From: JAUILA01 sp964563925
GTDB lineage: Bacteria; Bacteroidota; Bacteroidia; Cytophagales; Cyclobacteriaceae
Assembly (NCBI GenBank): GCA_964563925.1
Contig: CAZLZD010000035.1
Span: 1 to 45,820, forward strand
Reading direction: 5' to 3'
DNA: 45,820 nucleotides
A model generated the notes under the pieces. The model worked only from the letters and a program-made list of their open reading frames with translations, was not told the origin of the DNA and did not search any database. The position numbers and the translations under genes were made by a program. Shown piece after piece: positions 16,653 through 25,374 of this stretch (positions are counted from its first letter, which is position 1; every line of letters starts with the position of its first letter).

Positions 16653-19600
16653 AGTTCCGTGAGATAGTACGGTATGAATTTGTTTACCAGCTCACGAGGA
16701 TATGGACGCTGATCATCTTTTTCCTGTTGCTGGTGGTTTCCTTTTTATTCACCCGCGACGGTTCTCTTTCCGAAGTACTTTACGCTGAATTCTTCCTCAA
16801 TTCCCCGTTTGTCATTGCGGGGGTGACCGTGCTCGGCGGATTGGTATGGCTGCTCACGGCGGCGCTGATCGCAGGAGATGCGGCCGCACGGGATATTTCA
16901 TCAGGCATGTCCCCGATCTCCTATTCCATGCCGGTGGAGAAGTGGCAGTACCTGGGCGGACGAATTGCCGCGGTGTTACTTATTCAGCTTATTTTGCTGA
17001 CGGCCCTGCCGATGGGTAACCTCCTTTCTGTGTATGCGCCGGGGGTATCGCCCGAACTCGTGGGGCCGTTCCGGCCGGCAGCCTATCTCACCGCATTCTC
17101 CTACCTCGCCATACCAAACCTTATCGCAGCCACATCCCTGCAGTTTTTCCTGGCATTACGGGGAGGAAAACCCATGGCAGCATTTCTCGGCAGTCTCCTG
17201 ATGTTTTTTATCTCTTTTGGTTTCTGCTCCTTTCTGATGGTCCAGGGCAAACGTGAACTGGCCAATGCGCTGGATCCGATCGGTATGCATTTTATTATGT
17301 CGGAGTTGTCCCGTTTATGGACCACCGCGGAAAAGAGCTATCGATTGCTGGAGCTTAACCCAACCGTCCTTCACAACCGGCTCATCTGGACAGGTGTTGC
17401 TTCGGTATTTTTCATGCTAACCTATTTCACCTTTCACCAGCGGCACCGTGTACAACAAAGTCTGTGGCAGAAGCTGAGATCTCTTGCCGGTATGCGAAAA
17501 AGACGCAGAAAGGTAGAACAGGAGATGGTGGTGAATCCCACCTCCTACATCTCGGTGCCCCGGGCCATGCGTTCATTTGGTTTAGGATTCCATATCCGGC
17601 AGTGTATTACACTCAGCGGACAGTATTTCAAAACGGCAACCCGCAGTTGGGCGGGACTGATCCTGCTGATCCTGATGCCATTGATGACGCTGGTCCTGGT
17701 CATTGATCAGATGGAGTTTAATTCGGTACCGCTGATCCCCACCACCACCCGGGTCCTGCTGGAGCTGACGAGTCCGCCCGGATCAGACCGTCTCGTAATC
17801 GTTCCGTTGCTCCTTATACTGATCACCGGCGAGCTTGTATGGAAGGAACGTGATGCCGGGGTGGATGATTTTACAGACACCATGCCGGGCTCTTCCTGGG
17901 TCCCGTTGCTCAGTAAATTCTTTGGTCTGGCCCTGCTGGTCGTGTTATTTATTACTTTCCAGACGGCAGCCGGCATGGCCGGACAACTTCTCATGGAGTA
18001 TGATTCACTGGAAACGGGCCTTTACCTGTACGTGATGTACGGACTTCAATTGCCGGATTACCTGCTTTACATCCCCCTTGCCCTGATGATTCATGTGCTG
18101 GTAAATAACAAATACCTCGCACACCTGGTCACATTGCTGGTCCTCATGGTTACTGTCCTGCCCTGGCTTTTTGGACTGGAGCATAACCTGCTGCTGTTTG
18201 GGCATGGACCTGGCTGGTCCTATACGGAAATGAGGGGTTTTGGCAGTACGCTCGGACCGTGGTTTTGGTTCAGGATGTACTGGATGTCCTGGGCATTCCT
18301 GTTCCTTGCGGTAGCCCGGATGTTTTGGGTACGTGGCCGGGAAACACGTCTGAAAGACAGGTGGTCCCGGCCTTCTTCAGGAACCGGAATTACCTTTGTT
18401 TCAGCGTGTCTGATGGTGCTATTTACCGGCGGTTATGTTTTTTACAATACCAATATCCTGAATGACTACCGGTCAGCCGATGATACGGACCAGGCCAAGG
18501 CTGCCTATGAACGACTGTACGGGCGCTATGAGAATGATCCTCAGCCCACGCTGCGCGAAGCGACACTCAACGTGGAGGTTTATCCTGATAAAGGGGAGGC
18601 GGTGATCACCGGATCGTATCTGCTGGTAAATCAGCACGAGGTGCCGGTAGATACCATTCACCTGGCCACTGACCCGACGGTGGAGACACGTGACATTGAG
18701 CTTAACCAGGTGTTCAGGACAGTAGTGGCAGATTCTGAACTGGGCCATCACAGCTATTCTCTGACAAAACCGCTTCAGCCGGGCGACAGCCTGACCGTTG
18801 CCTTCACGGTGCGGGTAAATCCGAGGGGTTTCCGGGAGAATGGAGTGTCGCAGGCGATCGTGTCCAACGGGTCCCACTTCACCAACGCCTGGCTGCCGGC
18901 AATCGGGTATCAGCCCATGCGTCAGATACTCACCCCGGGAAAGCGGCGTGAAGCAGGACTGCCTGAACGGCCGGTGATATCCTCGTTGTATAATGCCGAG
19001 GTGTGGGAGAACCGTGATGCCGGACTCGATTTTAAGACAGGTGTTACCCTGAATACTACCATTAGTACTGCGGAAGGTCAGACGGCGGTTGCACCGGGCA
19101 GGCTTACTGAATCCTGGCAGGAAGGAGACCGAACGTATTTCAGGTACCGGACAGACGGTCCGGTTGGCAACCAGTGGGATTTCTTTTCGGCACGTTACGG
19201 GATACTCAAAAATCAATGGACCGATCCGGCCGGGGAGTCTGTAGACGTCCGCATCTATTATCATCCCGGCCATGATGCTGCACCTGAACGAATGGCCAAA
19301 GCCGTATTTGATGCCTTCGACTACTATTCAGAAGAATTCGGTCCGTATGAATACGATCATCTCACCCTCATCGAGCGTCCCGGAAATGGTATCGGCATGC
19401 ACGCCGAAGCCAGCCTGATCAACTATTCGGAAGGATCTTCCCTATTCAGGCTGACCGATGATCCTGACCGGCTGGATCTTCCCTATGCGGTAATCTGCCA
19501 TGAAATTGCTCACCAGTGGACGGTCCCCTATGCCTTTGTGGAGGGCGCCCCGGTGATGACGGAAAGCATCGCCTGGTACTATGGCCTCAAGGCCATCGAA

Positions 19601-20281
19601 CATGCCCGGGGAAAGGAGCAAATGCGCAGGATGCTGGCATTCATGCGGCGTCCGTATCCCTATGCACCTATCCGCCGTGGCGAACCGCTTCTCCGGGGGC
19701 TTGACCCTTACATGGCCTACCGGAAAGGGCCGTTTGCGCTTTACACACTAAGCGAATATGCCGGGGAAGACCGGGTTAACAATGCTTTACACGACCTTCT
19801 TCGGTTTCATAACACACCGGGAGCACCGCTGGCTACAACCCTTGACCTGTATCGGGAAATTGATCAGGAGCTTCCTGATTCACTGCATTTTCTTCTTCAT
19901 GACCTGTTTGAAGTAAATGTATTCTGGAACCTGGAAGTGGAGAATACCCGGGCGGTGAAGGTAGACGAAGAAACCTGGAACGTGTCGCTGGATATTCTGG
20001 CCCGAAAAATTAAGTATGACAGTACGGGCGCAGAAACTGAATTAACCATGGAAGAATGGATTGATGTCGGAGTTTTTGGAGCCGCTCTACGTGTCAGAGG
20101 GGAACTGAGCAATCCCCTGTATGTAAAAAGGCACAGAATAACGTCAGGTCGCCAAACCATATCCATTACCGTAAAAGGGAAACCGGTGCTTGCCGGGGTG
20201 GATCCCTACCATGTGCTGGACTGGGAGGAAAAAGAGGACGATGATAATATAGCCCCGGTGAGGACAGTAAACCAGCCTTGA
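16649..20281 (+). CDS. ABC-2 permease fused to an M1-type metallopeptidase
   Basis: A protein of 1210 residues. The first half has about 12 hydrophobic helices (first near residues 18-37; cluster to about 600) in the ABC-2 permease style. The second half has the M1 aminopeptidase pattern: a beta-rich region from about 640, then the zinc motif HEIAH (His951, Glu952, His955) and TESIAWY with a likely third ligand Glu972. The spacing from His955 to Glu972 is 16 residues, shorter than the canonical 18. Such fusions are known in Bacteroidota, but their job is unclear; export coupled to peptide trimming is one idea. The ATP-binding partner is the preceding gene (4-bp overlap). The C-terminus is charged. 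The 214 bp after it have no gene and only weak dyads. Confidence 0.87.
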   Translation: MKFREIVRYEFVYQLTRIWTLIIFFLLLVVSFLFTRDGSLSEVLYAEFFLNSPFVIAGVTVLGGLVWLLTAALIAGDAAARDISSGMSPISYSMPVEKWQYLGGRIAAVLLIQLILLTALPMGNLLSVYAPGVSPELVGPFRPAAYLTAFSYLAIPNLIAATSLQFFLALRGGKPMAAFLGSLLMFFISFGFCSFLMVQGKRELANALDPIGMHFIMSELSRLWTTAEKSYRLLELNPTVLHNRLIWTGVASVFFMLTYFTFHQRHRVQQSLWQKLRSLAGMRKRRRKVEQEMVVNPTSYISVPRAMRSFGLGFHIRQCITLSGQYFKTATRSWAGLILLILMPLMTLVLVIDQMEFNSVPLIPTTTRVLLELTSPPGSDRLVIVPLLLILITGELVWKERDAGVDDFTDTMPGSSWVPLLSKFFGLALLVVLFITFQTAAGMAGQLLMEYDSLETGLYLYVMYGLQLPDYLLYIPLALMIHVLVNNKYLAHLVTLLVLMVTVLPWLFGLEHNLLLFGHGPGWSYTEMRGFGSTLGPWFWFRMYWMSWAFLFLAVARMFWVRGRETRLKDRWSRPSSGTGITFVSACLMVLFTGGYVFYNTNILNDYRSADDTDQAKAAYERLYGRYENDPQPTLREATLNVEVYPDKGEAVITGSYLLVNQHEVPVDTIHLATDPTVETRDIELNQVFRTVVADSELGHHSYSLTKPLQPGDSLTVAFTVRVNPRGFRENGVSQAIVSNGSHFTNAWLPAIGYQPMRQILTPGKRREAGLPERPVISSLYNAEVWENRDAGLDFKTGVTLNTTISTAEGQTAVAPGRLTESWQEGDRTYFRYRTDGPVGNQWDFFSARYGILKNQWTDPAGESVDVRIYYHPGHDAAPERMAKAVFDAFDYYSEEFGPYEYDHLTLIERPGNGIGMHAEASLINYSEGSSLFRLTDDPDRLDLPYAVICHEIAHQWTVPYAFVEGAPVMTESIAWYYGLKAIEHARGKEQMRRMLAFMRRPYPYAPIRRGEPLLRGLDPYMAYRKGPFALYTLSEYAGEDRVNNALHDLLRFHNTPGAPLATTLDLYREIDQELPDSLHFLLHDLFEVNVFWNLEVENTRAVKVDEETWNVSLDILARKIKYDSTGAETELTMEEWIDVGVFGAALRVRGELSNPLYVKRHRITSGRQTISITVKGKPVLAGVDPYHVLDWEEKEDDDNIAPVRTVNQP

Positions 20282-20495
20282 AGCGATGTCAACGCATCAT
20301 CTCATTAAGTGAAAAACTGCATCATCGGAGTAAGTGCATTAGTGCCCGGGGAAAGACCACCCGGTAAATAATGGGAAACCCTATTTATTCATGCCTCCCC
20401 TGAATAGACAATCAAATTGGAAATAGTATATTGTTCAGGTTCGGATTTGGCGTAAGAGAATTTAAGCAATCCGGCTGATCTTTTAATTATGTTCC

Positions 20496-21714
20496 ATGGG
20501 AAAGCTTGTAAGAGCGCTTCAGTTCGTCGTTTTAATGTTCCTCCTGGGTTGTACAGCAGAAAACCGGGAGACCGTTGAACAGCCTAAGAATGTGGTGATG
20601 ATTTTGGTGGACGATCTTGGATGGACCGATCCGGCCGTATACGGCAGTGACTTTTACCAAACTCCGAACATCGATAGCCTGGCCTCAGACGGGCTCATGT
20701 TTACCAATGCGTATGCCGCCTGTACCGTATGTTCCCCTACCCGGGCGGCCATTATGACCGGAAAATATCCTGCCACTATTAATTGCACAGACTGGATAGA
20801 AGGGCATAAAATGGACGACAAGCCGCTGGCCGTTCCGGATTGGACCATGTACATGGATACCACGGAATATACCCTGGCTGAGGCGTTTCGAGATGCTGGG
20901 TATGCCACAGCCCATATCGGGAAGTGGCACCTTGGGGAAGATTCTGTGTACTGGCCCGAAAACCAGGGGTTCGATAGTAACCTGGCCGGCTATAGCAAGG
21001 GGATGCCAAACCGGCAGGGAGACGCAAACGGTTATTTCCCGCCCTTCGGGAATCCGAGGCTGAAAGACCTTCCCGATGATGAATACCTGACCAAACGTCT
21101 GGCCTCGGAAGCAGTGACATTCATTCAGGAACGTGCCGCAGACGGTCAGCCCTTCTTCCTAAATTTCTGGACGTACAATGTGCATACGCCCCTGCAGGCC
21201 ATGCCGGGAAAAATCAGCAAATATGAAGTGCTGGTGGATTCGTCCAAAAGACATACGAATCCTGTGTACGCGGCAATGATGGAACATACCGATGAGGCGG
21301 TTGGGGAGCTGGTCCGGGCGCTGAAGGANNNNNNNNNNNNNNNNNNNNNNNNNNNNNNNNNNNNNNNNNNNNNNNNNNNNNNNNNNNNNNNNNNNNNNNN
21401 NNNNNNNNNNNNNNNNNNNNNNNNNNNNTGAAGAATCTGATTCGGAAAGGGATTTGTTCTGGCATTATCCTCATTATCATTCAGAGGGGGCCACCCCATA
21501 CAGTGCAGTACGTTCAGGTCCCTGGAAGCTTATATATTTCTACGAAACACAAATGTCTGAATTGTATCACCTGATCCGTGATCCGGGGGAAAGCGAAGAT
21601 CTCGCGGACAAGAATCCTGATATCCGGACAAAACTGGAACAGAAACTGGAGGCTTGGAAGAAAAAGACAAGTGCCCAGCTTCCCGTCCGGAAGGAACAGC
21701 CCGAACAAAATTAA
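20496..21714 (+). CDS. Exported sulfatase (S1 family), interrupted by an assembly gap
   Basis: A lipoprotein sulfatase: the lipobox ends at Cys19 (FLLGC), the fold starts MILVDDLGWTD, and the modified Cys is residue 79 in CSPTR. The first 277 residues are visible before the gap. After it, in another frame (from 21430), 94 residues give the C-terminal domain (SGPWKLIYFYE, then ELYHLIRDPGE). The central TSDNG second-metal motif is lost in the gap, which must be larger than 100 bp since a complete enzyme of this type needs roughly 100 more residues. The next sulfatase starts six bases after the stop, so the two are one operon and may act together. Motifs suggest a different subfamily from the 4086/13333 pair. 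The maturation enzyme is outside this window. Confidence 0.85.
21329..21428. other. Assembly gap (100 N)
   Basis: Exactly 100 N inside the sulfatase gene. The N-terminal part uses frame 3 and the C-terminal part frame 1, so the size is a placeholder. Confidence 0.97.
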
Positions 21715-21720
21715 ATACGG

Positions 21721-23172
21721 ATGAATAAGCCACTAACGGTCGTTTCAATTCTTTTCTGGATACTTCTGACCTCCTGCGAAAAAGAGGTTCCTTTGAATAT
21801 TATCTGGATTGTGGCGGATGATCTCGGGACTGATATTTCACCGTATGGAAATGAAATTATTTACACGCCACATCTGAAGGAGCTGGCCTCCGAATCCGTG
21901 CTCTACACCAATCTCCATACCGTGACGGCGGTTTGCAGCCCAAACCGTTCGGCCCTTGTTACGGGGAGGTACCCGGTGAGCATTCATTCACATCAGCACC
22001 GCACACGCTTCAAGGAGAAATTGCCGGAAGGTGTGAAGCCGATAACTGATTATTTCCGCGGGCAAGGGTATTTTGTCACCAATGGATCGTACCGGGGGCG
22101 GGAAGTAAAGGGTAAAACGGACTATAATTTCCAAGCCAGTTTCGAAGACCTCTATGACGGCACTGACTGGTCCGATCGCCGGCCTGGCCAGCCTTTTTTC
22201 AGCCAGGTCCAGATCTTTTTACCTCATCGTCCGTTTCTTACAGACTCCCTCCAACCGGTTGATCCGGATAAGGTCACCCTGCCGCCGTACTATCCGGACA
22301 CCCGGCTGGTAAGGAAAGACTGGGCGCACTATTTTGAAACGGTACAGCTGGTGGACCGTGAAGTCGGACGTATAATGAACCGATTAAAAGAGGAAGGTTT
22401 GCTGGAAAACACGGTGGTGATGTTTTTCGGCGACCAGGGAAGGCCGCATGTCCGGGCCAAGCAATTCCTGTATGATGCCGGCACAAATACGCCGCTGCTC
22501 GTGCGGTATCCCGGCAAGCGTGGTGCCGGTAAAGTCTCAGACAAGCTGGTAAGTACGGTGGACATTCCTGCGGCTACCCTGGCACTGGCGGGGATTCGAG
22601 CCCCGGAAGATATTCATGGCATTGACTTTACCGATTCTTCCCTTAAAAGGGATGTCCTCTTTACCATGCGTGACCGCAGGGATGAAACGGTCGACAGGAT
22701 ACGGGCGGTACGCACCGAACGCTACAAGCTGATCAGAAATTATTACCCGGAGCGGCCCTATACCCAATTCAACGTGTATAAAAAAACGCATTATCCTGCG
22801 CTTACGGAAATGCAGGTGATGTACGCGAAAGGAGAGCTTAATCCGAAACAGGCGTTATTTATGGCTGATTCACGACCTCCGTACGAGTTGTATGACCTGC
22901 AAATGGACTCTCATGAGCTGGTAAACCTTGCTGTTAACGAATCGTATGCCGCCATCAGGGAAAAGCTCATGAAGTCGCTTGATTCGCTCGTAACCCTGCA
23001 TGACGCGGGTACCTACCCTGAGCCACCAGAGGAGATCGCCGCAGCTGAAGAACTCATGGTAGGTATTTATCAAAAATTTCTTGAGAAAAATGCCATGGAC
23101 AATCCGCCGACAGACGAGCAGTTTCTGGACTATTGGTACAGAAAGTATGGTTTGGAAGGGACAGCCGATTAA
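21721..23172 (+). CDS. Exported sulfatase (heparan N-sulfatase-like subfamily)
   Basis: A lipoprotein sulfatase of 483 residues. The lipobox Cys is residue 19 (LLTSC). The metal-site start is IIWIVADDLGTD; the modified Cys is residue 72 in CSPNR. HSHQHRT and the later FFGDQGRPHVRAKQFLYD motif, where a Lys follows the metal Asp-Gln region, resemble sulfamidase-type enzymes (N-sulfoglucosamine sulfohydrolase) more than arylsulfatases; this is an inference. The usual DHG/DNG is DQG here, a change at the second metal site (Asp-Gln also occurs in some members). The C-terminal 80 residues are highly charged and helical. It follows the preceding sulfatase by six bases. The galactokinase starts 139 bp downstream on the same strand. 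It needs formylglycine maturation. Confidence 0.87.
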   Translation: MNKPLTVVSILFWILLTSCEKEVPLNIIWIVADDLGTDISPYGNEIIYTPHLKELASESVLYTNLHTVTAVCSPNRSALVTGRYPVSIHSHQHRTRFKEKLPEGVKPITDYFRGQGYFVTNGSYRGREVKGKTDYNFQASFEDLYDGTDWSDRRPGQPFFSQVQIFLPHRPFLTDSLQPVDPDKVTLPPYYPDTRLVRKDWAHYFETVQLVDREVGRIMNRLKEEGLLENTVVMFFGDQGRPHVRAKQFLYDAGTNTPLLVRYPGKRGAGKVSDKLVSTVDIPAATLALAGIRAPEDIHGIDFTDSSLKRDVLFTMRDRRDETVDRIRAVRTERYKLIRNYYPERPYTQFNVYKKTHYPALTEMQVMYAKGELNPKQALFMADSRPPYELYDLQMDSHELVNLAVNESYAAIREKLMKSLDSLVTLHDAGTYPEPPEEIAAAEELMVGIYQKFLEKNAMDNPPTDEQFLDYWYRKYGLEGTAD

Positions 23173-23311
23173 ACGCTCCTGCTGGAAAAATTAAAAATGA
23201 GGATGAGTTTCTCATTTCAATAAAAATTTCCTCCAGTATCCTGATCAAACTGTTAAATTAGCTGCCTGTAACCGGGAAATGTGCCTACTTGCCTGCCTAA
23301 TTGAAATACCT

Positions 23312-24469
23312 ATGGACCCGAATTTAGAAAATGTAAAAAAATCCTATGCCGGGCTGTATGGAGAAGCTCAACACTTCGTGCGGGCCCCGGGCAGGATCAA
23401 CCTTATAGGTGAACATACTGATTATAATGACGGATTTGTCCTCCCGGCGGCTGTTGATCAGTCAATCTGCTTTGCGGTGGGTAAATCGGAAGACGAAGGG
23501 TCCTGTCAGGTTACGGCACTTGACCAGAACGAATCCTTTCAGGTTTCGCTTGATGAAATCAAACCCATGGGTACCTGGCAAAATTATATACTTGGTGTAC
23601 TCCATGAAATGCAGGAAGCCGGCAGGAAAGTGAAAGGGTTTAATATGGTGTTCAGCGGAAATATCCCCCAGGGAGCCGGTATGTCGTCATCGGCTGCGCT
23701 GGAATGCGGTGCCTGTTACTCACTGAATGCCTTGTGGGACATGGAGTTCACCAGGCCGGAAATGATCAAAATGTCACAGATGGCGGAACATCATTACGCC
23801 GGGGTGAAGTGCGGAATCATGGATCAGTTTGCCAGCATGATGGGCCGGAAAGACCAGGCGATCCTGCTGGACTGCCGCTCGTTGGAATATTCCTATACTC
23901 CGGTTGATATCGGGCATTACTCCCTTGTCCTGGTCAATTCAAACATTTCCCACAGCCTGGCAAGTTCGGCATACAACCGGCGCAGGGAGCAATGTGAAGA
24001 GGGAACGCATGAACTGCAAAAACTATCCCCTGAAGTGAGATCCCTGCGGGACGCCTCTATGGAGCTGCTGAACCGGGCCAGGAACAGTATGTCGTCCGAA
24101 GTCTATCTCAGGTGTAAATATGTGATTGAGGAGAATCAACGGGTACAGGACTTTTATGAAGCCTTACGTGAAAATAACTCCGGATTACTTGGAGACTTGC
24201 TCCGCAGTGCCCACCGTGCCATGCGTTATGAATATGAAATCACCTGTCCGGAAATAGATTTTCTCGCTGACCTTGCGAACGCCACCCCGGGCGTGCTCGG
24301 CGCCCGAATGATGGGAGGTGGATTTGGCGGGTGTACACTCAATATCGTTGCCAACGATCAGGTGGAATCAGTGACCAGTGCCCTTGCCCGGCAATATCGC
24401 GACAAATTCGGTATTGAAGCTACCGTAATCCCGGTAAGCATCGCCGATGGTGTCGGGGAAATCCAATAA
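23312..24469 (+). CDS. galK: Galactokinase
   Basis: Phosphorylates alpha-D-galactose to galactose 1-phosphate, the entry step of the Leloir pathway, in the cytosol. The protein has 385 residues (E. coli GalK has 382). The galactose-binding signature GRINLIGEHTDYN is near residues 26-38, the ATP-binding GHMP motif is GAGMSSSAALE near residue 120, and MMGGGFGGCTLN closes the third motif; GIMDQFASMMG carries the catalytic Asp. ATG 23312 is preferred to an upstream in-frame ATG at 23279 because the family start aligns there. The galT and galE partners are not in this window. Its place after sulfatases fits release of galactose from sulfated galactans. An imperfect stem (AAATGAG/CTCATTT) lies in the 139 bp upstream. 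Confidence 0.95.
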   Translation: MDPNLENVKKSYAGLYGEAQHFVRAPGRINLIGEHTDYNDGFVLPAAVDQSICFAVGKSEDEGSCQVTALDQNESFQVSLDEIKPMGTWQNYILGVLHEMQEAGRKVKGFNMVFSGNIPQGAGMSSSAALECGACYSLNALWDMEFTRPEMIKMSQMAEHHYAGVKCGIMDQFASMMGRKDQAILLDCRSLEYSYTPVDIGHYSLVLVNSNISHSLASSAYNRRREQCEEGTHELQKLSPEVRSLRDASMELLNRARNSMSSEVYLRCKYVIEENQRVQDFYEALRENNSGLLGDLLRSAHRAMRYEYEITCPEIDFLADLANATPGVLGARMMGGGFGGCTLNIVANDQVESVTSALARQYRDKFGIEATVIPVSIADGVGEIQ

Positions 24470-24730
24470 ATCCAATTAAGCAAGAAAAGCACCCTTCTTC
24501 CCTCACACAGCGGTCAGTACATTGCGCGACGCGCTGAAACAATCAGAAATCCGCTGACCGGCAGTGCTTATCCAGTCGTCCTATAAAATAATCAATGATT
24601 TGATTTGCATTTTACGGATAATTAGTTAACTTATTTGGCTATTTGGTTGCTCTCCGTTGACCCATTCTAGGGTATCATGTTGCTTATTGCAAAAACCACT
24701 TTCCAATCAATCACTATTAATTCCAATTTA

Positions 24731-25318
24731 ATGTCTGCAAACCTAAACAATCAACCCTTTCAACGGCTATTCCGGATCTCATTGAGATCGTTGGCCGTAC
24801 TATGCATGCTCGTCCTGATCCACGGTTGTCAGGAAGATCCATTGAATTTTCAGCCTACTGGTCAGTTCGTCAAGGACGATGTCATGAACGGTAGCGGGAA
24901 CAATGATATAAACCATGAATTTTATAAAGAGCTGAATGAGCTCAAGGCAGCTGTCGCAAAATTGAAGAATCTTGATAATGCCATAAAGGCAGGCTGGAGT
25001 GTTGATGCCACAGGGTATATTCCCCAGATGGGTCATCATTATCTTAATCCGCCTTTGCTGGACGGTGAATTTGATCATAAGATGCCCGAATTATTGCTTT
25101 TTGTACCCGGGGAGAATGGAAAGTGGAAATTTGTGGGGGTTGAATATGCCATTCCCATTGAGGATATGAATAATATTCCTCCGGCACCGGAAGGGTTTAC
25201 AGGAGACCAGGATACCTGGGTGGTAAATCATGGCGCTGAGCTCTGGACGCTCCATGTATGGATTGAACTGGAAAACCCGAACGGGATGTTTTCCCCCTTT
25301 AATCCGAATGTTCCGTAA
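24731..25318 (+). CDS. Conserved exported lipoprotein, unknown function
   Basis: A protein of 195 residues. The lipobox ends in IHGC (Cys33). The mature chain starts low-complexity, has a helix (ELNELKAAVAKLKN), then a conserved domain with MGHHYLNP, the pair PELLLFVPG and FVGVEYAIP. I recognise this motif set (Met-Gly-x-His-Tyr ... Pro-Glu-x-Leu ... Gly-Val-Glu-Tyr) from uncharacterised exported proteins in several phyla, but no function is known to me. The aromatic and His residues could form a small binding pocket. ATG 24731 is preferred to one 54 bp upstream. The preceding 261 bp are AT-rich without a gene; a terminator follows. It is convergent with the carotenoid oxygenase gene. Confidence 0.7.
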   Translation: MSANLNNQPFQRLFRISLRSLAVLCMLVLIHGCQEDPLNFQPTGQFVKDDVMNGSGNNDINHEFYKELNELKAAVAKLKNLDNAIKAGWSVDATGYIPQMGHHYLNPPLLDGEFDHKMPELLLFVPGENGKWKFVGVEYAIPIEDMNNIPPAPEGFTGDQDTWVVNHGAELWTLHVWIELENPNGMFSPFNPNVP

Positions 25319-25343
25319 AGTTTCGTCTGCTGACTTTTATGAT

Positions 25344-25369
25344 AAGAGGAATCCCGAGGGGTTCCTCTT
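25344..25369. terminator. Terminator between convergent genes
   Basis: AAGAGGAATCCC pairs with GGGGTTCCTCTT (one wobble) with a GA loop, followed on the plus strand by a short T-rich stretch (TCATTTTATT). It separates the lipoprotein gene from the convergent carotenoid oxygenase gene; minus-strand termination is weaker by eye. Confidence 0.7.
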
Positions 25370-25374
25370 TCATT

